Origin: CAYJLF01 sp964371055
Lineage (GTDB): Bacteria; Eisenbacteria; RBG-16-71-46; CAIMUX01
Direction: 5' to 3'
Assembly (NCBI GenBank): GCA_964371055.1
Contig: CAYJLF010000012.1
Span: forward strand, 1 to 64,000
Length of the DNA stretch: 64,000 nucleotides
A program made the position numbers and the translations under genes. Of this stretch, positions 1 through 8,294 are shown one piece after another. The notes beneath the pieces are model-generated. The model saw only the letters and a list, made by a program, of their open reading frames with translations. It had not been told where the DNA came from and ran no database searches. Numbering within the stretch: the stretch's first letter is position 1; each line of letters starts with the position of its first letter.

Positions 1-635
1 CCGAATCCGTGCCCGCAGCCGCCGGCGACCGGCGCCTGCTGCTTCGAGGATGGTTCGTGCACCGTGACGATCGAGAGCGCCTGCGCTGGTATCTGGCAGG
101 GTGCTGACACCGTCTGCGATCCGAATCCGTGCCCGCAGCCGCCGGCGACCGGTGCCTGCTGCTTCGAGGATGGTTCGTGCACCGTGACGATCGAGAGCGC
201 CTGTGCCGGCATCTGGCAGGGCGCGGACACGGTCTGCGATCCGAATCCGTGCCCGCAGCCGCCGGCTCTCGGTGCCTGCTGCTTCGAGGATGGTTCCTGC
301 GAGGTCTACGACGCGGAGACTTGCGCGTCGGACTTCGGCGTCTATCAGGGCGACGACACCGTCTGCGATCCGAATCCGTGCCCGCAGCCGCCGGCTCTCG
401 GCGCCTGCTGCTACCCGGATGGTTCGTGCCAGGTGACGGAGCAGGCCGCTTGCACGGGCGTCTGGCAGGGACCGGATACGGTGTGCGATCCGAATCCGTG
501 TCCGCCGCCTCCTCCGCCGTTCGGCGCCTGCTGCTTCCGGAACGCGACCTGCCGGGTACTGGACGCGGATCGGTGCGAGCGGTTGCGTGGGACCTACCTG
601 GGCGACGGCACCGACTGCGATCCGGATCCGTGCGT
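1..635 (+). repeat. Tandem coding repeat array, about 120-bp units
   Basis: In-frame repeats of about 114-123 bp encode the GACC...CDPNPC modules. Units 1-120 and 121-240 differ at seven positions, all third codon bases and all silent. Confidence 0.85.
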
Positions 636-711
636 CCCGGCTGAGCCTCAGATCGAGGGCGAAAAGCAGCTCGAGACCTGGGGACAGATCAAGAGCCGGT
701 ACAGCCGGTAG
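1..711 (+). CDS. Cys-rich tandem-repeat surface protein, 5' end outside window
   Basis: The reading frame is open from the first base, so the gene starts upstream of the window; no start or signal peptide is visible. What is present holds five repeats of about 40 residues built on GACCF-x-DGSC, a variable middle with C-x-G-x-W, then TVCDPNPCPQPP, giving six Cys per unit, which suggests disulfide-stabilised extracellular modules. The first two visible units are identical in protein. After the last repeat a short linker leads to the C-terminal tail TWGQIKSRYSR, matching the tail of the next gene. I do not recognise a named family. A secreted or surface structural/adhesive role is inferred from the composition and from the signal peptide of the neighbouring paralogue. 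A strong terminator follows. Confidence 0.8.
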   Translation, partial: PNPCPQPPATGACCFEDGSCTVTIESACAGIWQGADTVCDPNPCPQPPATGACCFEDGSCTVTIESACAGIWQGADTVCDPNPCPQPPALGACCFEDGSCEVYDAETCASDFGVYQGDDTVCDPNPCPQPPALGACCYPDGSCQVTEQAACTGVWQGPDTVCDPNPCPPPPPPFGACCFRNATCRVLDADRCERLRGTYLGDGTDCDPDPCVPAEPQIEGEKQLETWGQIKSRYSR

Positions 712-760
712 CCTTCGAATCAGGGGGAGAGGTCGACCGGCCTCTCCCCGGACCGATTCT

Positions 761-801
761 GGGCTCCGTTTCCCTTAGGGGGAACGGAGTCCGGGTTTTT
801 T
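761..801 (+). terminator. Intrinsic terminator after first repeat-protein gene
   Basis: The arms CTCCGTTTCCC (764-774) and GGGGAACGGAG (779-789) form a GC-rich stem with one G-T pair, followed by a run of six T at 796-801. A second small inverted repeat (GGGGAGAG/CCTCTCCCC) lies just upstream at about 724-749. Confidence 0.85.
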
Positions 802-1044
802 GAGCGGAGGCTTGACCCGGGGGGCGTCGCCCAGAATGGTTGTCCGGGATGGTCAGCCTTGTTTAAGCGAATTCTTCGCAACAAGATACGCGATATCCGC
901 CGGCCGCCGACGCGGGCCCGGGGGTGCATTGGGCCAACCGTCCCCGGCTCCCCCGGGAGGCGAGCGCCGGCGCTGCCTAAAACCCGCTCAAGTCCATGGT
1001 GGTTACGCCGATGATGAAGATCGTGTGGTCAGTGACTTCCCGAC

Positions 1045-1073
1045 TTGCGGGACCTCAGGGATTCACCTATAAT
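1045..1073 (+). promoter_or_regulatory. Sigma-70-type promoter for the large repeat-protein gene
   Basis: TTGCGG (1045-1050), a 17-base spacer, and a perfect TATAAT (1068-1073). The predicted start near 1080 leaves a leader of about 175 bases before the ATG at 1257. The stretch 802-1256 otherwise shows no gene: the frame upstream of 1257 is open but contains this promoter, so it is treated as leader. Confidence 0.75.
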
Positions 1074-1256
1074 TACATGCGTTCTCAAGTACTGGGGTCG
1101 AACGCGCAACAGCGAAGGAACCGCTCCCCCAGGCGGACCTCCTTCAACGTGTTTCGCAGCAGCGTCCGGCGGGTGGCCGGCGCGGATGGTGTGTTCGATC
1201 CCCGGGGGAGAGCCCCCAGCGGGGGGAAGCAGGCAGCTTCAAGGAGGTCGCGGCTG

Positions 1257-4169
1257 ATGAGAAGACTACTATGGGTTCTCGCGGTGTTGTGTTGTAGCAC
1301 GACGCTGGCGATGGCAGGCCCGAACGCGGGCGGTACGCTGGTCGTGCACGACACGGGATTGGCGTACACCTTCGAGAGTGCGAGCTATCCGAGCGCGCCG
1401 CCCGCGACGTGCGAGGCGACGGACAACAACGCCCCGGGTTGGGACGGCGGTACGATCGTTCCCCTCCGTGTATGGAAGGTCTACGCCGCGTTTCCGCCCG
1501 GCAGCAGCCCGCGCCTGAAGGCCCTCGCGTTTGGCGAGGCTTTCCCGGGATACGTGTACGTGCTTGCTGGAGGTCCCCCTGACCCGGTTGCCGACTTCGA
1601 GATCCCGCAGAACGGTTGGCCGACAACCAGCGGTGGAGGCGTTGGGCTGAGCTTCGGCACGGTCAAGACCGACCTCATCAACGAAGTCTACTGGTTTGGT
1701 GGGTATGGGTACGTCGATACATACTTTGCGTCTGCCCCGCACCCGGTGCAGCCCGCCAATTTCGTCGACAACTCCGTCCCACCGCTCGAAGACCCGATCG
1801 CCGGCTTCGGCACCATCGGTTTCGGTGCGCCCGGCCTGACCCCCTGTCCCCAGGCGCTCGGCGGCGCGTGCTGCTTCCCCGATGGAAGCTGCCTCGTCCG
1901 GACGAGCGCGGAGTGCGCCACCCTCGGTGGCGTGTTCCAGGGCAACGGAACCGACTGCGATCCGAATCCGTGCCCGCAGCCGCCGCCGACCGGCGCCTGC
2001 TGCTTCCCCGATGGATCGTGCACGGTGACGATCCAGACCGCCTGCACGGGCATCTGGCAGGGACCGGGGACGGTGTGCAATCCGAATCCGTGCCCGCAGC
2101 CGCCGCCGACCGGCGCCTGCTGCTTCCCGGATGGCTCGTGCACCGTCACGATCGAGACGGCCTGCGCCGGCATCTGGCAGGGACCGGGGACGGTGTGCAA
2201 CCCGAATCCGTGCCCGCAGCCGATGGGCGCGTGCTGCTTCCCCGATGGCTCGTGCCAGATGACGACCCAGGCGGACTGCGCCGGCCAGTGGCTCGGCATG
2301 GGTACCGTCTGCGATCCGAATCCGTGCCCGCAGCCGATGGGCGCGTGCTGCTTCCCGGACGGTCGTTGCGAGTACCTGACCCAGGCGGACTGCGCCGGCC
2401 AGTGGCTCGGCATGGGTACCGTCTGTGATCCGAATCCGTGCCCGCAGCCGATGGGCGCGTGCTGCTTCCCGGATGGCTCGTGCCAGATGACGACCCAGGC
2501 GGACTGCGCCGGCCAGTGGCTCGGCATGGGTACCGTCTGCGATCCGAATCCGTGCCCGCAGCCGACCGGCGCCTGCTGCTACCCCGACGGTAGCTGCCAG
2601 GTGACGCTGGCTGAGGACTGCGCGGGCGTCTGGACGATGTTCGGCGTCTGCGATCCGAATCCGTGCCCGCAGCCGCTGGGCGCGTGCTGCTTCCCGGACG
2701 GCACCTGCGCGTACGTGCTCGCCGTGGACTGTCCGACCGGTGACTGGCGGATGATGGTTCCGTGCGATCCGAATCCGTGCTCGCAGCCGATGGGTGCTTG
2801 CTGCTACCCGGACGGCTCGTGCCAGATGACGACGGAACTCGATTGCGCCGGACAGTGGCTCGGCATCGGCACCGTCTGCGATCCGAATCCGTGCCCGCAG
2901 CCGATGGGCGCTTGCTGCTTCCCCGATGGTCGCTGCGAGTATCTCGTCGAGGCGGACTGCGCCGGCCAGTGGCTCGGCATGGGTACCGTTTGCGATCCGA
3001 ATCCGTGCCCGCAGCCGCCGCCGACCGGCGCCTGCTGCTTCGAGGACGGTTCGTGCGTCGTGACGATCGAGACCGCGTGCACGGGGCTCTGGCTCGGACC
3101 GGACACAGTCTGTGACCCGAATCCGTGCCCGCAGCCGCCGCCGACCGGCGCCTGCTGCTTCCCCGATGGAAGCTGCCAGGTTCTGACCGAGGAGGACTGC
3201 CTGCTCGCCGGTGGTATCTGGCTCGGCCGGACGCCGGAGAACCCGTGCGACCCGAATCCGTGCCCGCAGCCGCCGCCGACCGGTGCCTGCTGCTTCGTGG
3301 ACGGTTCGTGCGTCGTGACGATCGAGAACGAGTGCGCGGGCGTCTGGCTCGGCCCGGATACGGTCTGCGATCCGAATCCGTGCCCGCAGCCTCCGGACGA
3401 GGGCGCTTGCTGCTTCGAGGACGGTTCGTGCGTCGTGACCCTCCAGGATGCGTGCCAGGGTCTCTGGCTCGGCCCGGACACGGTCTGCGATCCGAATCCG
3501 TGCCCGCAGCCGCCGCCGACCGGTGCGTGCTGCTTCGAGGATGGTTCGTGCATGCTGACGACTGAGACGGCCTGCGCCGGCCTCTGGCAGGGCGCCGGCA
3601 CGGTCTGCGATCCGAATCCGTGTCCGCAGCCGCCGGCCCGCGGGGCCTGCTGCTTCGCGGACGGTTCGTGCGTGGTGACGATCGAGGCCGAGTGCGCCGG
3701 CATCTGGCAGGGCGCTGACACGGATTGCGATCCGAATCCGTGCCCGCAGCCGCCGCCGACCGGTGCCTGCTGCTTCCCGGACGGCTCCTGCACCGTGACG
3801 GTCGAGACGGCCTGCGCCGGTATCTGGCAGGGCGCTGACACCGACTGCGATCCGAATCCGTGCCCGCAGCCGCCGCCGACCGGTGCCTGCTGCTTCGAGG
3901 ACGGTTCGTGCGTGGTTACGGTCCAGACCGCGTGCCAGGGTGTCTGGCAGGGTCCGGATACGGACTGCGATCCGAATCCGTGCCCGCAGCCGCCGCCGAC
4001 CGGTGCCTGCTGCTTCGAGGACGGCACCTGCATCTTCGTCACCGAGGGTGACTGCGTCGCGCAGCAGGGCAGCTGGCTCGGACCGGATACCGACTGCGAT
4101 CCCAACCCGTGCCCGATCGTCCCGGTCGAGCGTACGAGCTGGGGCCAGATCAAGAGTCAGTACCGGTAG
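1257..4169 (+). CDS. Secreted Cys-rich protein with 19 tandem repeats and WG-tail
   Basis: The start is ATG 1257, with AAGGAGG nine bases upstream and a clear signal peptide (MRRLLWVLAVLCCSTTLAMA). Residues 20 to about 200 form a unique domain with few Cys. Then come 19 repeats of about 38-40 residues: GACCFPDGSC, a variable core usually containing CAG-x-W-x-G, and CDPNPCPQPPPT. There are six Cys per unit, so over 110 in all. The protein ends in TSWGQIKSQYR, the same tail as the preceding gene and similar to the protein encoded at 41255-41974. Export to the cell surface is strongly suggested. Function is unknown; candidates are a surface layer, stalk or adhesin. Repeat number probably varies by recombination. 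It has its own promoter and terminators, so it is likely monocistronic. Confidence 0.85.
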   Translation: MRRLLWVLAVLCCSTTLAMAGPNAGGTLVVHDTGLAYTFESASYPSAPPATCEATDNNAPGWDGGTIVPLRVWKVYAAFPPGSSPRLKALAFGEAFPGYVYVLAGGPPDPVADFEIPQNGWPTTSGGGVGLSFGTVKTDLINEVYWFGGYGYVDTYFASAPHPVQPANFVDNSVPPLEDPIAGFGTIGFGAPGLTPCPQALGGACCFPDGSCLVRTSAECATLGGVFQGNGTDCDPNPCPQPPPTGACCFPDGSCTVTIQTACTGIWQGPGTVCNPNPCPQPPPTGACCFPDGSCTVTIETACAGIWQGPGTVCNPNPCPQPMGACCFPDGSCQMTTQADCAGQWLGMGTVCDPNPCPQPMGACCFPDGRCEYLTQADCAGQWLGMGTVCDPNPCPQPMGACCFPDGSCQMTTQADCAGQWLGMGTVCDPNPCPQPTGACCYPDGSCQVTLAEDCAGVWTMFGVCDPNPCPQPLGACCFPDGTCAYVLAVDCPTGDWRMMVPCDPNPCSQPMGACCYPDGSCQMTTELDCAGQWLGIGTVCDPNPCPQPMGACCFPDGRCEYLVEADCAGQWLGMGTVCDPNPCPQPPPTGACCFEDGSCVVTIETACTGLWLGPDTVCDPNPCPQPPPTGACCFPDGSCQVLTEEDCLLAGGIWLGRTPENPCDPNPCPQPPPTGACCFVDGSCVVTIENECAGVWLGPDTVCDPNPCPQPPDEGACCFEDGSCVVTLQDACQGLWLGPDTVCDPNPCPQPPPTGACCFEDGSCMLTTETACAGLWQGAGTVCDPNPCPQPPARGACCFADGSCVVTIEAECAGIWQGADTDCDPNPCPQPPPTGACCFPDGSCTVTVETACAGIWQGADTDCDPNPCPQPPPTGACCFEDGSCVVTVQTACQGVWQGPDTDCDPNPCPQPPPTGACCFEDGTCIFVTEGDCVAQQGSWLGPDTDCDPNPCPIVPVERTSWGQIKSQYR
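1861..4113 (+). repeat. 19-unit in-frame repeat array
   Basis: Tandem units of about 111-129 bp anchored on the near-invariant coding stretch for CDPNPCPQP. Some adjacent units (around 2222-2560) are nearly identical, pointing to recent duplication; others vary in the central 15-20 codons. Confidence 0.85.
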
Positions 4170-4185
4170 TCACTGAACGGAAGAG

Positions 4186-4251
4186 GGCTCCGACTCGTTC
4201 GGAGCCTCCTTCGCCCCGGCCCCGGTCCTTCCCGAGAGGAGGATCGGGGCC
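4186..4251 (+). terminator. Two consecutive terminator-like hairpins
   Basis: Stem GGCTCCGA (4186-4193) with TCGGAGCC (4199-4206), followed by TCCTTC. A second stem GGCCCCGG-TCC with GGA-TCGGGGCC spans 4218-4251 and is followed by GACTCTTTGG. Confidence 0.65.
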
Positions 4252-4266
4252 GACTCTTTGGTTTGC

Positions 4267-4296
4267 TTGACGGTCGGCGGACCGAGCGGTCATTGT
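4267..4296 (+). promoter_or_regulatory. Possible promoter for membrane-protein operon
   Basis: TTGACG (4267-4272) with an 18-base spacer to CATTGT (4291-4296). The -35 is good and the -10 is weak. Confidence 0.35.
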
Positions 4297-4346
4297 GCGC
4301 CCAGCGGACCCGTTAGGGACTCACGCGCGGGAGGGAGGGGAGAGTC

Positions 4347-6617
4347 GTGCGAATGGACCGATGGCAGGGAGTCCTGGGCTTTGCCCTCGTGCTGCTCCTC
4401 GCGCGGTCGATCTTCCTCGTGGCGGCTCTTGATCCGGAGGAGGAACGAGTCGCGGCCTGGATCGATGCCGGCGAGCTCACCTGGTCGTCGGGCCCCGAGC
4501 GCCCGCTCTATGACCGAGAAGAGCTCTACACGGGCGCCGCGGCGTTGACGATGCGTGCCGCGCCCGCGCTGCCGGCCCACGCTTTCCAGTTCATGCCGTA
4601 CGGAAGCGGTAGCCTCATCGTGACGAGGATCGCCGGCGTCCTCTTCGGTCTATTCGGTCCCACCTACCAGGCGTTCAAGCTCCTGCCGCTTCTCGTCACC
4701 CTGGTGACGGGACTCTGCTGGTTCGCCGTCGCGCGGGCGTGGCTGGGACCTCGGGCGGCCTGGGCCTTCGGGCTCCTCTTCGTCTTCGCCCCGTCGGTTC
4801 TGACGCGTACGTTGCTCATCGCCAAGGGGGACCACTCGGAGGCCGCGATGCTGATCGGCGCGGTCTGCCTCCTCGCGACGCGGGCCATTCCGGCCGGAGC
4901 ATCACGCGGACGCCTCGCCTGGTCGGGGTCAGCCGGACTCCTCGCCGGTCTGGGGGTAGCCGTAACCTACTCGACCGTTCCGGTCTTGGCCGGGGTCGGC
5001 CTGGCCGCGCTCCTCATCACGCGAGCCCGGCCCCGCGGCCTCTGGCTGGCCTGTGCGGCCGGACTCGCGATCGGCCTGATTCCGTGGGCGGTGGCCGCAC
5101 TGGGGACGCAGGGTGAGGCCCTGCGCGTCTACGGGCGCCCCCTCGGCAGCTCCGTCGGGTTGGAGGAGACTCTGCGGCGTCTGGCCTTGCTCGGACGGAC
5201 CGGTTTCTTCGCGGCGTACGATTTCCCGATCGCAGCGCTGCGCGTCGGTGCGGGGTTCCTCTGGCTGGCCGCCGTCCTGAGCGCGTGGTGGAGTCTGGCG
5301 TCGAGCGCGCGCCGCCGGCCGCTGGCCGCCCTGACCCTGGCGGGCACCACGGCACATCTGGCGGCCTACGTCCTGGCGGCGCCGGATGCCAGCTCGCGTT
5401 ACCTGATCCCTCTCTACCCGCTCCTGCTCCTGGCCGTCGTGATCCTCTTCGCCGGACCCGGGAGGAACGATGTAAGGACGGCGCCGGCCGGGAGTGCCGA
5501 GCGGCCGCGGTCGCCGCTTCGAGTCCCTTGGCCGATCCTTCTTCTGGCGCTGATCGGTGGCGTCGCGCAGCTGTCCGTCGTGGCCACTTCCGGGTTCGCC
5601 GCGCTGCGCGTGCCGCTTCGGGGGTATGATCACGCGCTCCTCGGCGAGGTCCTCGGTTCCAAACTGACCCCGGAGGGGATCCGGGCGCTTCCCCCGGGGG
5701 CGAGACCCTTCGCCTGGGTCGGAATGGGGCGCCGGCTCTCCCGCGCGAACGACCCCTCGACCTGGCCGGGGGAGATCGCCGCGACGTGGGGCGGCGATCC
5801 CATGGCTCGGGCGGCGGTGTGGGAGGGCGTCGGCATCGGCCTGGTGGAGTCCGGAAGGGTGTCGCTGGCGGCGGACCTTCTGCCATCGCTCCCGGATCTG
5901 GATCGAGACGCGCTTCGCCGGGGAGTCGGGCTCTATGCGGAGGTCTTCGCCGTTCCGTTGCTGAGGCCGGGTGTCTTCATCGACCTGGCGTCCTTTGCTC
6001 GCCGGTTCGACCAGCCCGAGCGCCCGCTGCTGAACGGGGCGCTCGCCCGTGGTCTCGCCGTCCTGGAGGTGCAGGGAGTGCCCGTCTCGCGTGATCGCAT
6101 CGAGGGGGTGCGAGCGCTCATTGGCCCGACTCTCCTCCTCGAGACGCTCGAGACGGCGGCCGGCTGGGCGCAGATGCGCACGAGCTCCCCCGGCGCGGTC
6201 CGCTGGTGGCGGAGCCCGGATCATCCGCTGTTCACGGAAACGGACTCGCCCCGGATCGGCCAGGATCGGGGATCTCCGTTCTGGCGGGGAGCGGCCGCGG
6301 CCTGGCGCTTCCATCTCGACACGCGCTCGCCCGCCTGGCTGGTGCAGGCAGAGGGGGACCGCCTGCGCGTGACGTCCGGGCTCGCGCGGGAGCTGGAGAG
6401 CATGGTGAGCGCGCTGCCGGCCGCGGCGGCCGATGCGTTCGCCGAGGCCGCGGGGCTGGCCGCCGCCTCCGCCGCCCGGGCCCTCGTCTTCGACTTGGAC
6501 AGGGGAGGGGTGGCTCCGGGGTCGGTTGCGGGGATCGCGGAGCCGTCCCTCGACGCGGTGCCGGCCCCCCTGAGACCTGCGTTTGCCGGCGGCTGGTCGG
6601 CGGAGGAATGGCGATGA
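4347..6617 (+). CDS. Large polytopic membrane protein, glycosyltransferase-39-like
   Basis: The 756-residue product has about ten hydrophobic segments in its first 400 residues and a soluble C-terminal half of about 350 residues. The first membrane segment is followed by a charged loop (DPEEER), then several Ala/Leu-rich helices. This resembles the architecture of PMT/ArnT-type glycosyltransferases, which move sugars from lipid carriers in the inner membrane, but I see no diagnostic motif beyond topology. Start GTG 4347 has GGAGGGG at 4334-4340; ATG 4353 is an alternative. The gene overlaps the next by four bases (ATGA), so the three membrane genes 4347-7232 form an operon. It could also be an uncharacterised multi-pass protein with a periplasmic domain. 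Confidence 0.65.
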   Translation: MRMDRWQGVLGFALVLLLARSIFLVAALDPEEERVAAWIDAGELTWSSGPERPLYDREELYTGAAALTMRAAPALPAHAFQFMPYGSGSLIVTRIAGVLFGLFGPTYQAFKLLPLLVTLVTGLCWFAVARAWLGPRAAWAFGLLFVFAPSVLTRTLLIAKGDHSEAAMLIGAVCLLATRAIPAGASRGRLAWSGSAGLLAGLGVAVTYSTVPVLAGVGLAALLITRARPRGLWLACAAGLAIGLIPWAVAALGTQGEALRVYGRPLGSSVGLEETLRRLALLGRTGFFAAYDFPIAALRVGAGFLWLAAVLSAWWSLASSARRRPLAALTLAGTTAHLAAYVLAAPDASSRYLIPLYPLLLLAVVILFAGPGRNDVRTAPAGSAERPRSPLRVPWPILLLALIGGVAQLSVVATSGFAALRVPLRGYDHALLGEVLGSKLTPEGIRALPPGARPFAWVGMGRRLSRANDPSTWPGEIAATWGGDPMARAAVWEGVGIGLVESGRVSLAADLLPSLPDLDRDALRRGVGLYAEVFAVPLLRPGVFIDLASFARRFDQPERPLLNGALARGLAVLEVQGVPVSRDRIEGVRALIGPTLLLETLETAAGWAQMRTSSPGAVRWWRSPDHPLFTETDSPRIGQDRGSPFWRGAAAAWRFHLDTRSPAWLVQAEGDRLRVTSGLARELESMVSALPAAAADAFAEAAGLAAASAARALVFDLDRGGVAPGSVAGIAEPSLDAVPAPLRPAFAGGWSAEEWR

Positions 6618-6925
6618 CGGCGGCCCAGATCCTGATGCTGTTTTTGGGATTGCCGCTCGCCATCCTGGCGATGGGGCTGCGTCGCGCGCTGGGCGGGCGA
6701 CGGTTTCTCATTCTCGTTCTTTGTGCGGCCGGAATCGCGCTGTACGACCTTCTGGTGGGACAGATCCTGACCCGGCTCGGGGTCGAGGCCTGGTCCTTCG
6801 TCGGCGACGATCCGGCCGGTCGGCGCCAGACGTTCCTGGCGGTCGGCGGCTGCGCGTGGCTCGGCATGCTCGCCGCGGTGTTGCTTCGGTTCCGGGGCCG
6901 GGGCTCGGAAGGGGGGGCCTTGTGA
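6614..6925 (+). CDS. Small membrane protein, unknown function
   Basis: A product of 103 residues with about three hydrophobic segments (residues 3-20, 27-45, 73-92). I chose ATG 6614 because it overlaps the upstream stop (ATGA) and has GGAGG seven bases upstream; ATG 6608 is too close to that site. No family is recognised. Coupling to the glycosyltransferase-like gene suggests a partner subunit, which is inference only. Confidence 0.6.
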   Translation: MTAAQILMLFLGLPLAILAMGLRRALGGRRFLILVLCAAGIALYDLLVGQILTRLGVEAWSFVGDDPAGRRQTFLAVGGCAWLGMLAAVLLRFRGRGSEGGAL

Positions 6926-6938
6926 GGTCGGTGGTGGC

Positions 6939-7232
6939 ATGAGCGCGGACCTCCTGCTCCACCTCGCCGGGTGGATTCCGCTCTGGGTGATTGCGCTCCG
7001 GATCACGCGGCGTCCGCAGTGGGGCTCGATTCTGCTCGGAGCCCTCCTGGCCGCGCTGGTCGGTGGTCTGTGCGGCGTCGAGCTGCGCCGGCACGGGGTG
7101 GCGGGAGACCCGCTGGGCGGGCTCGTGGTGCCCCTGCTGGGGATCCGGTTCGATGAGCTGATTCGCTTCGGCCTGATCGGCGGCGGCGGAGCGGCGGTCG
7201 CGGGTGCCCTGCTCGACCGCACGGAACCGTGA
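6939..7232 (+). CDS. Small membrane protein, unknown function
   Basis: A product of 97 residues with three hydrophobic segments and a Gly/Ala-rich last segment (LIGGGGAAVAGALL). Start ATG 6939 has only a weak GAGG upstream. It is third in the operon, 13 bases after the previous stop. No homologous family is recognised; its place in the operon suggests it works with the two membrane proteins before it. Confidence 0.55.
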   Translation: MSADLLLHLAGWIPLWVIALRITRRPQWGSILLGALLAALVGGLCGVELRRHGVAGDPLGGLVVPLLGIRFDELIRFGLIGGGGAAVAGALLDRTEP

Positions 7233-7342
7233 CCCTTCCGGCCCGGCCGGGGAAAGGAAGCGACGCGCCCTTTGTGGTCACCGCATCGCTTCGCAGGGAT
7301 CGATCTTCTCAATGGGCCGCAGGCCGCAATCGCGGATCGTTC

Positions 7343-7371
7343 TTGACCTTGGGTCGCGTCTCCGGTAGACT
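7343..7371 (+). promoter_or_regulatory. Sigma-70-type promoter for PEP-CTERM gene
   Basis: TTGACC (7343-7348), a 17-base spacer, and TAGACT (7366-7371). The leader to ATG 7496 is about 118 bases. Confidence 0.75.
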
Positions 7372-7495
7372 CAAACACGTCTTCAACGGACTGCGGGCGG
7401 ACTTGGCAACGGGCCGGTTCGCAGCAAATGCGGGGGATTTGACCCGCGTGGGTGTCACGTCCGGATCCGGTTGCGGACTACCTGGAGGATCGTGC

Positions 7496-8083
7496 ATGAG
7501 GCTTGATAGCAAGTTCCGAGTCGCCATCGTCGGGTTGGCGTTGTTGGTGATATCCGCGCTGCCTGCTTCCGCGTACAACTACGCGGTCGGCAGCGGGTGG
7601 GAAATGTTCACGACGTGGGCTGATGTTCCGGGTCCCGTCGGCGGTTTCGGCGGCACAACCCCCGACGGGTTGGCGCCTTTCAACGAGCCGTACACCTTTA
7701 CGCTGTTCGCCCCTGGTTTCCTGAAGGTGACCGATGTCTTCGAGTCGGGCGACTTCTTCAACATCTACAACTTCGGTGCGCTGCTCGCGACGACTCCGGA
7801 GAAGCCGTGGGCGTTCGGGCCGATCACCAATGACCCGAATGTCGCTTACGGACACCCCGACCTGAGCTGGGCCATCATCGATCTCGCGCCGGGCTCCTAC
7901 AGTCTGCAGTTCCAGAATGTTCTCTTCGAGGGCGGCATCACGAGCGTGCCCCCGGGGCCGGATCTGGTGGCGGATGCCTACTTCCGCGTCGATCCGGTTC
8001 CCGAGCCGACGACCCTCGTCCTGCTCGGCCTCGGGCTGGGTATGACGGGTCTCGCGCTGCGGCGTCGGTCCCGGTCGAACTAG
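7496..8083 (+). CDS. PEP-CTERM sorting-domain protein
   Basis: A product of 195 residues. Start ATG 7496 has GGAGG seven bases upstream, followed by a signal peptide (MRLDSKFRVAIVGLALLVIS, cleavage near ALPASA). The middle is a single domain rich in aromatic residues and Gly, without recognised motifs. The C-terminus is a textbook PEP-CTERM signal: VPEPTT, a hydrophobic helix (LVLLGLGLGMTGLAL), then RRRSRSN. PEP-CTERM proteins are processed by exosortase in Gram-negative bacteria that make exopolysaccharide; no exosortase is in this window. Monocistronic, with its own promoter and terminator. Confidence 0.85.
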   Translation: MRLDSKFRVAIVGLALLVISALPASAYNYAVGSGWEMFTTWADVPGPVGGFGGTTPDGLAPFNEPYTFTLFAPGFLKVTDVFESGDFFNIYNFGALLATTPEKPWAFGPITNDPNVAYGHPDLSWAIIDLAPGSYSLQFQNVLFEGGITSVPPGPDLVADAYFRVDPVPEPTTLVLLGLGLGMTGLALRRRSRSN

Positions 8084-8138
8084 CGGATCCTGACCGGCGA
8101 CGCGTCCGTCGTCTGGTTGCAGCGGTCTCTCTGAAGGA

Positions 8139-8166
8139 GCCTCCGGCCACCGCCGGAGGCTTCCTT
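8139..8166 (+). terminator. Intrinsic terminator after PEP-CTERM gene
   Basis: Perfect 9-bp stem GCCTCCGGC (8139-8147) with GCCGGAGGC (8152-8160), a four-base loop, then TTCCTT. Confidence 0.8.
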
Positions 8167-8191
8167 GCGCCCGGGGCATGCGGACAATCGG

Positions 8192-8221
8192 TGTCGCATC
8201 TCTGATCCCCGATGTTAGACT
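8192..8221 (+). promoter_or_regulatory. Possible promoter for DUF885-like gene
   Basis: TAGACT at 8216-8221 with a weak -35 (TGTCGC, 8192-8197, spacer 18). The same -10 sequence is seen at 7366 and 57660. Confidence 0.4.
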
Positions 8222-8294
8222 CCCCGGCAAGATCATGCCGGCGCCACCGGACGATCGGGGCGGAGCTCGACCCCGCGGGGAGGGCGAGGTGAGG

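Noticed and set aside
996..1256. N-terminal extension of the large repeat protein
   Set aside because: It spans a perfect promoter, and a signal peptide with AAGGAGG begins at 1257.
1..4113. The repeat arrays as CRISPR or non-coding satellite
   Set aside because: Units are in frame, differ mostly at silent sites, and encode conserved Cys modules.
1688..4153. Long open frames on the minus strand across the Cys-rich repeats (1688-2527 and 2804-4153)
   Set aside because: They are by-products of the repeated, GC-rich plus-strand codons. The plus-strand frame has a signal peptide, ribosome site, promoter and terminators.
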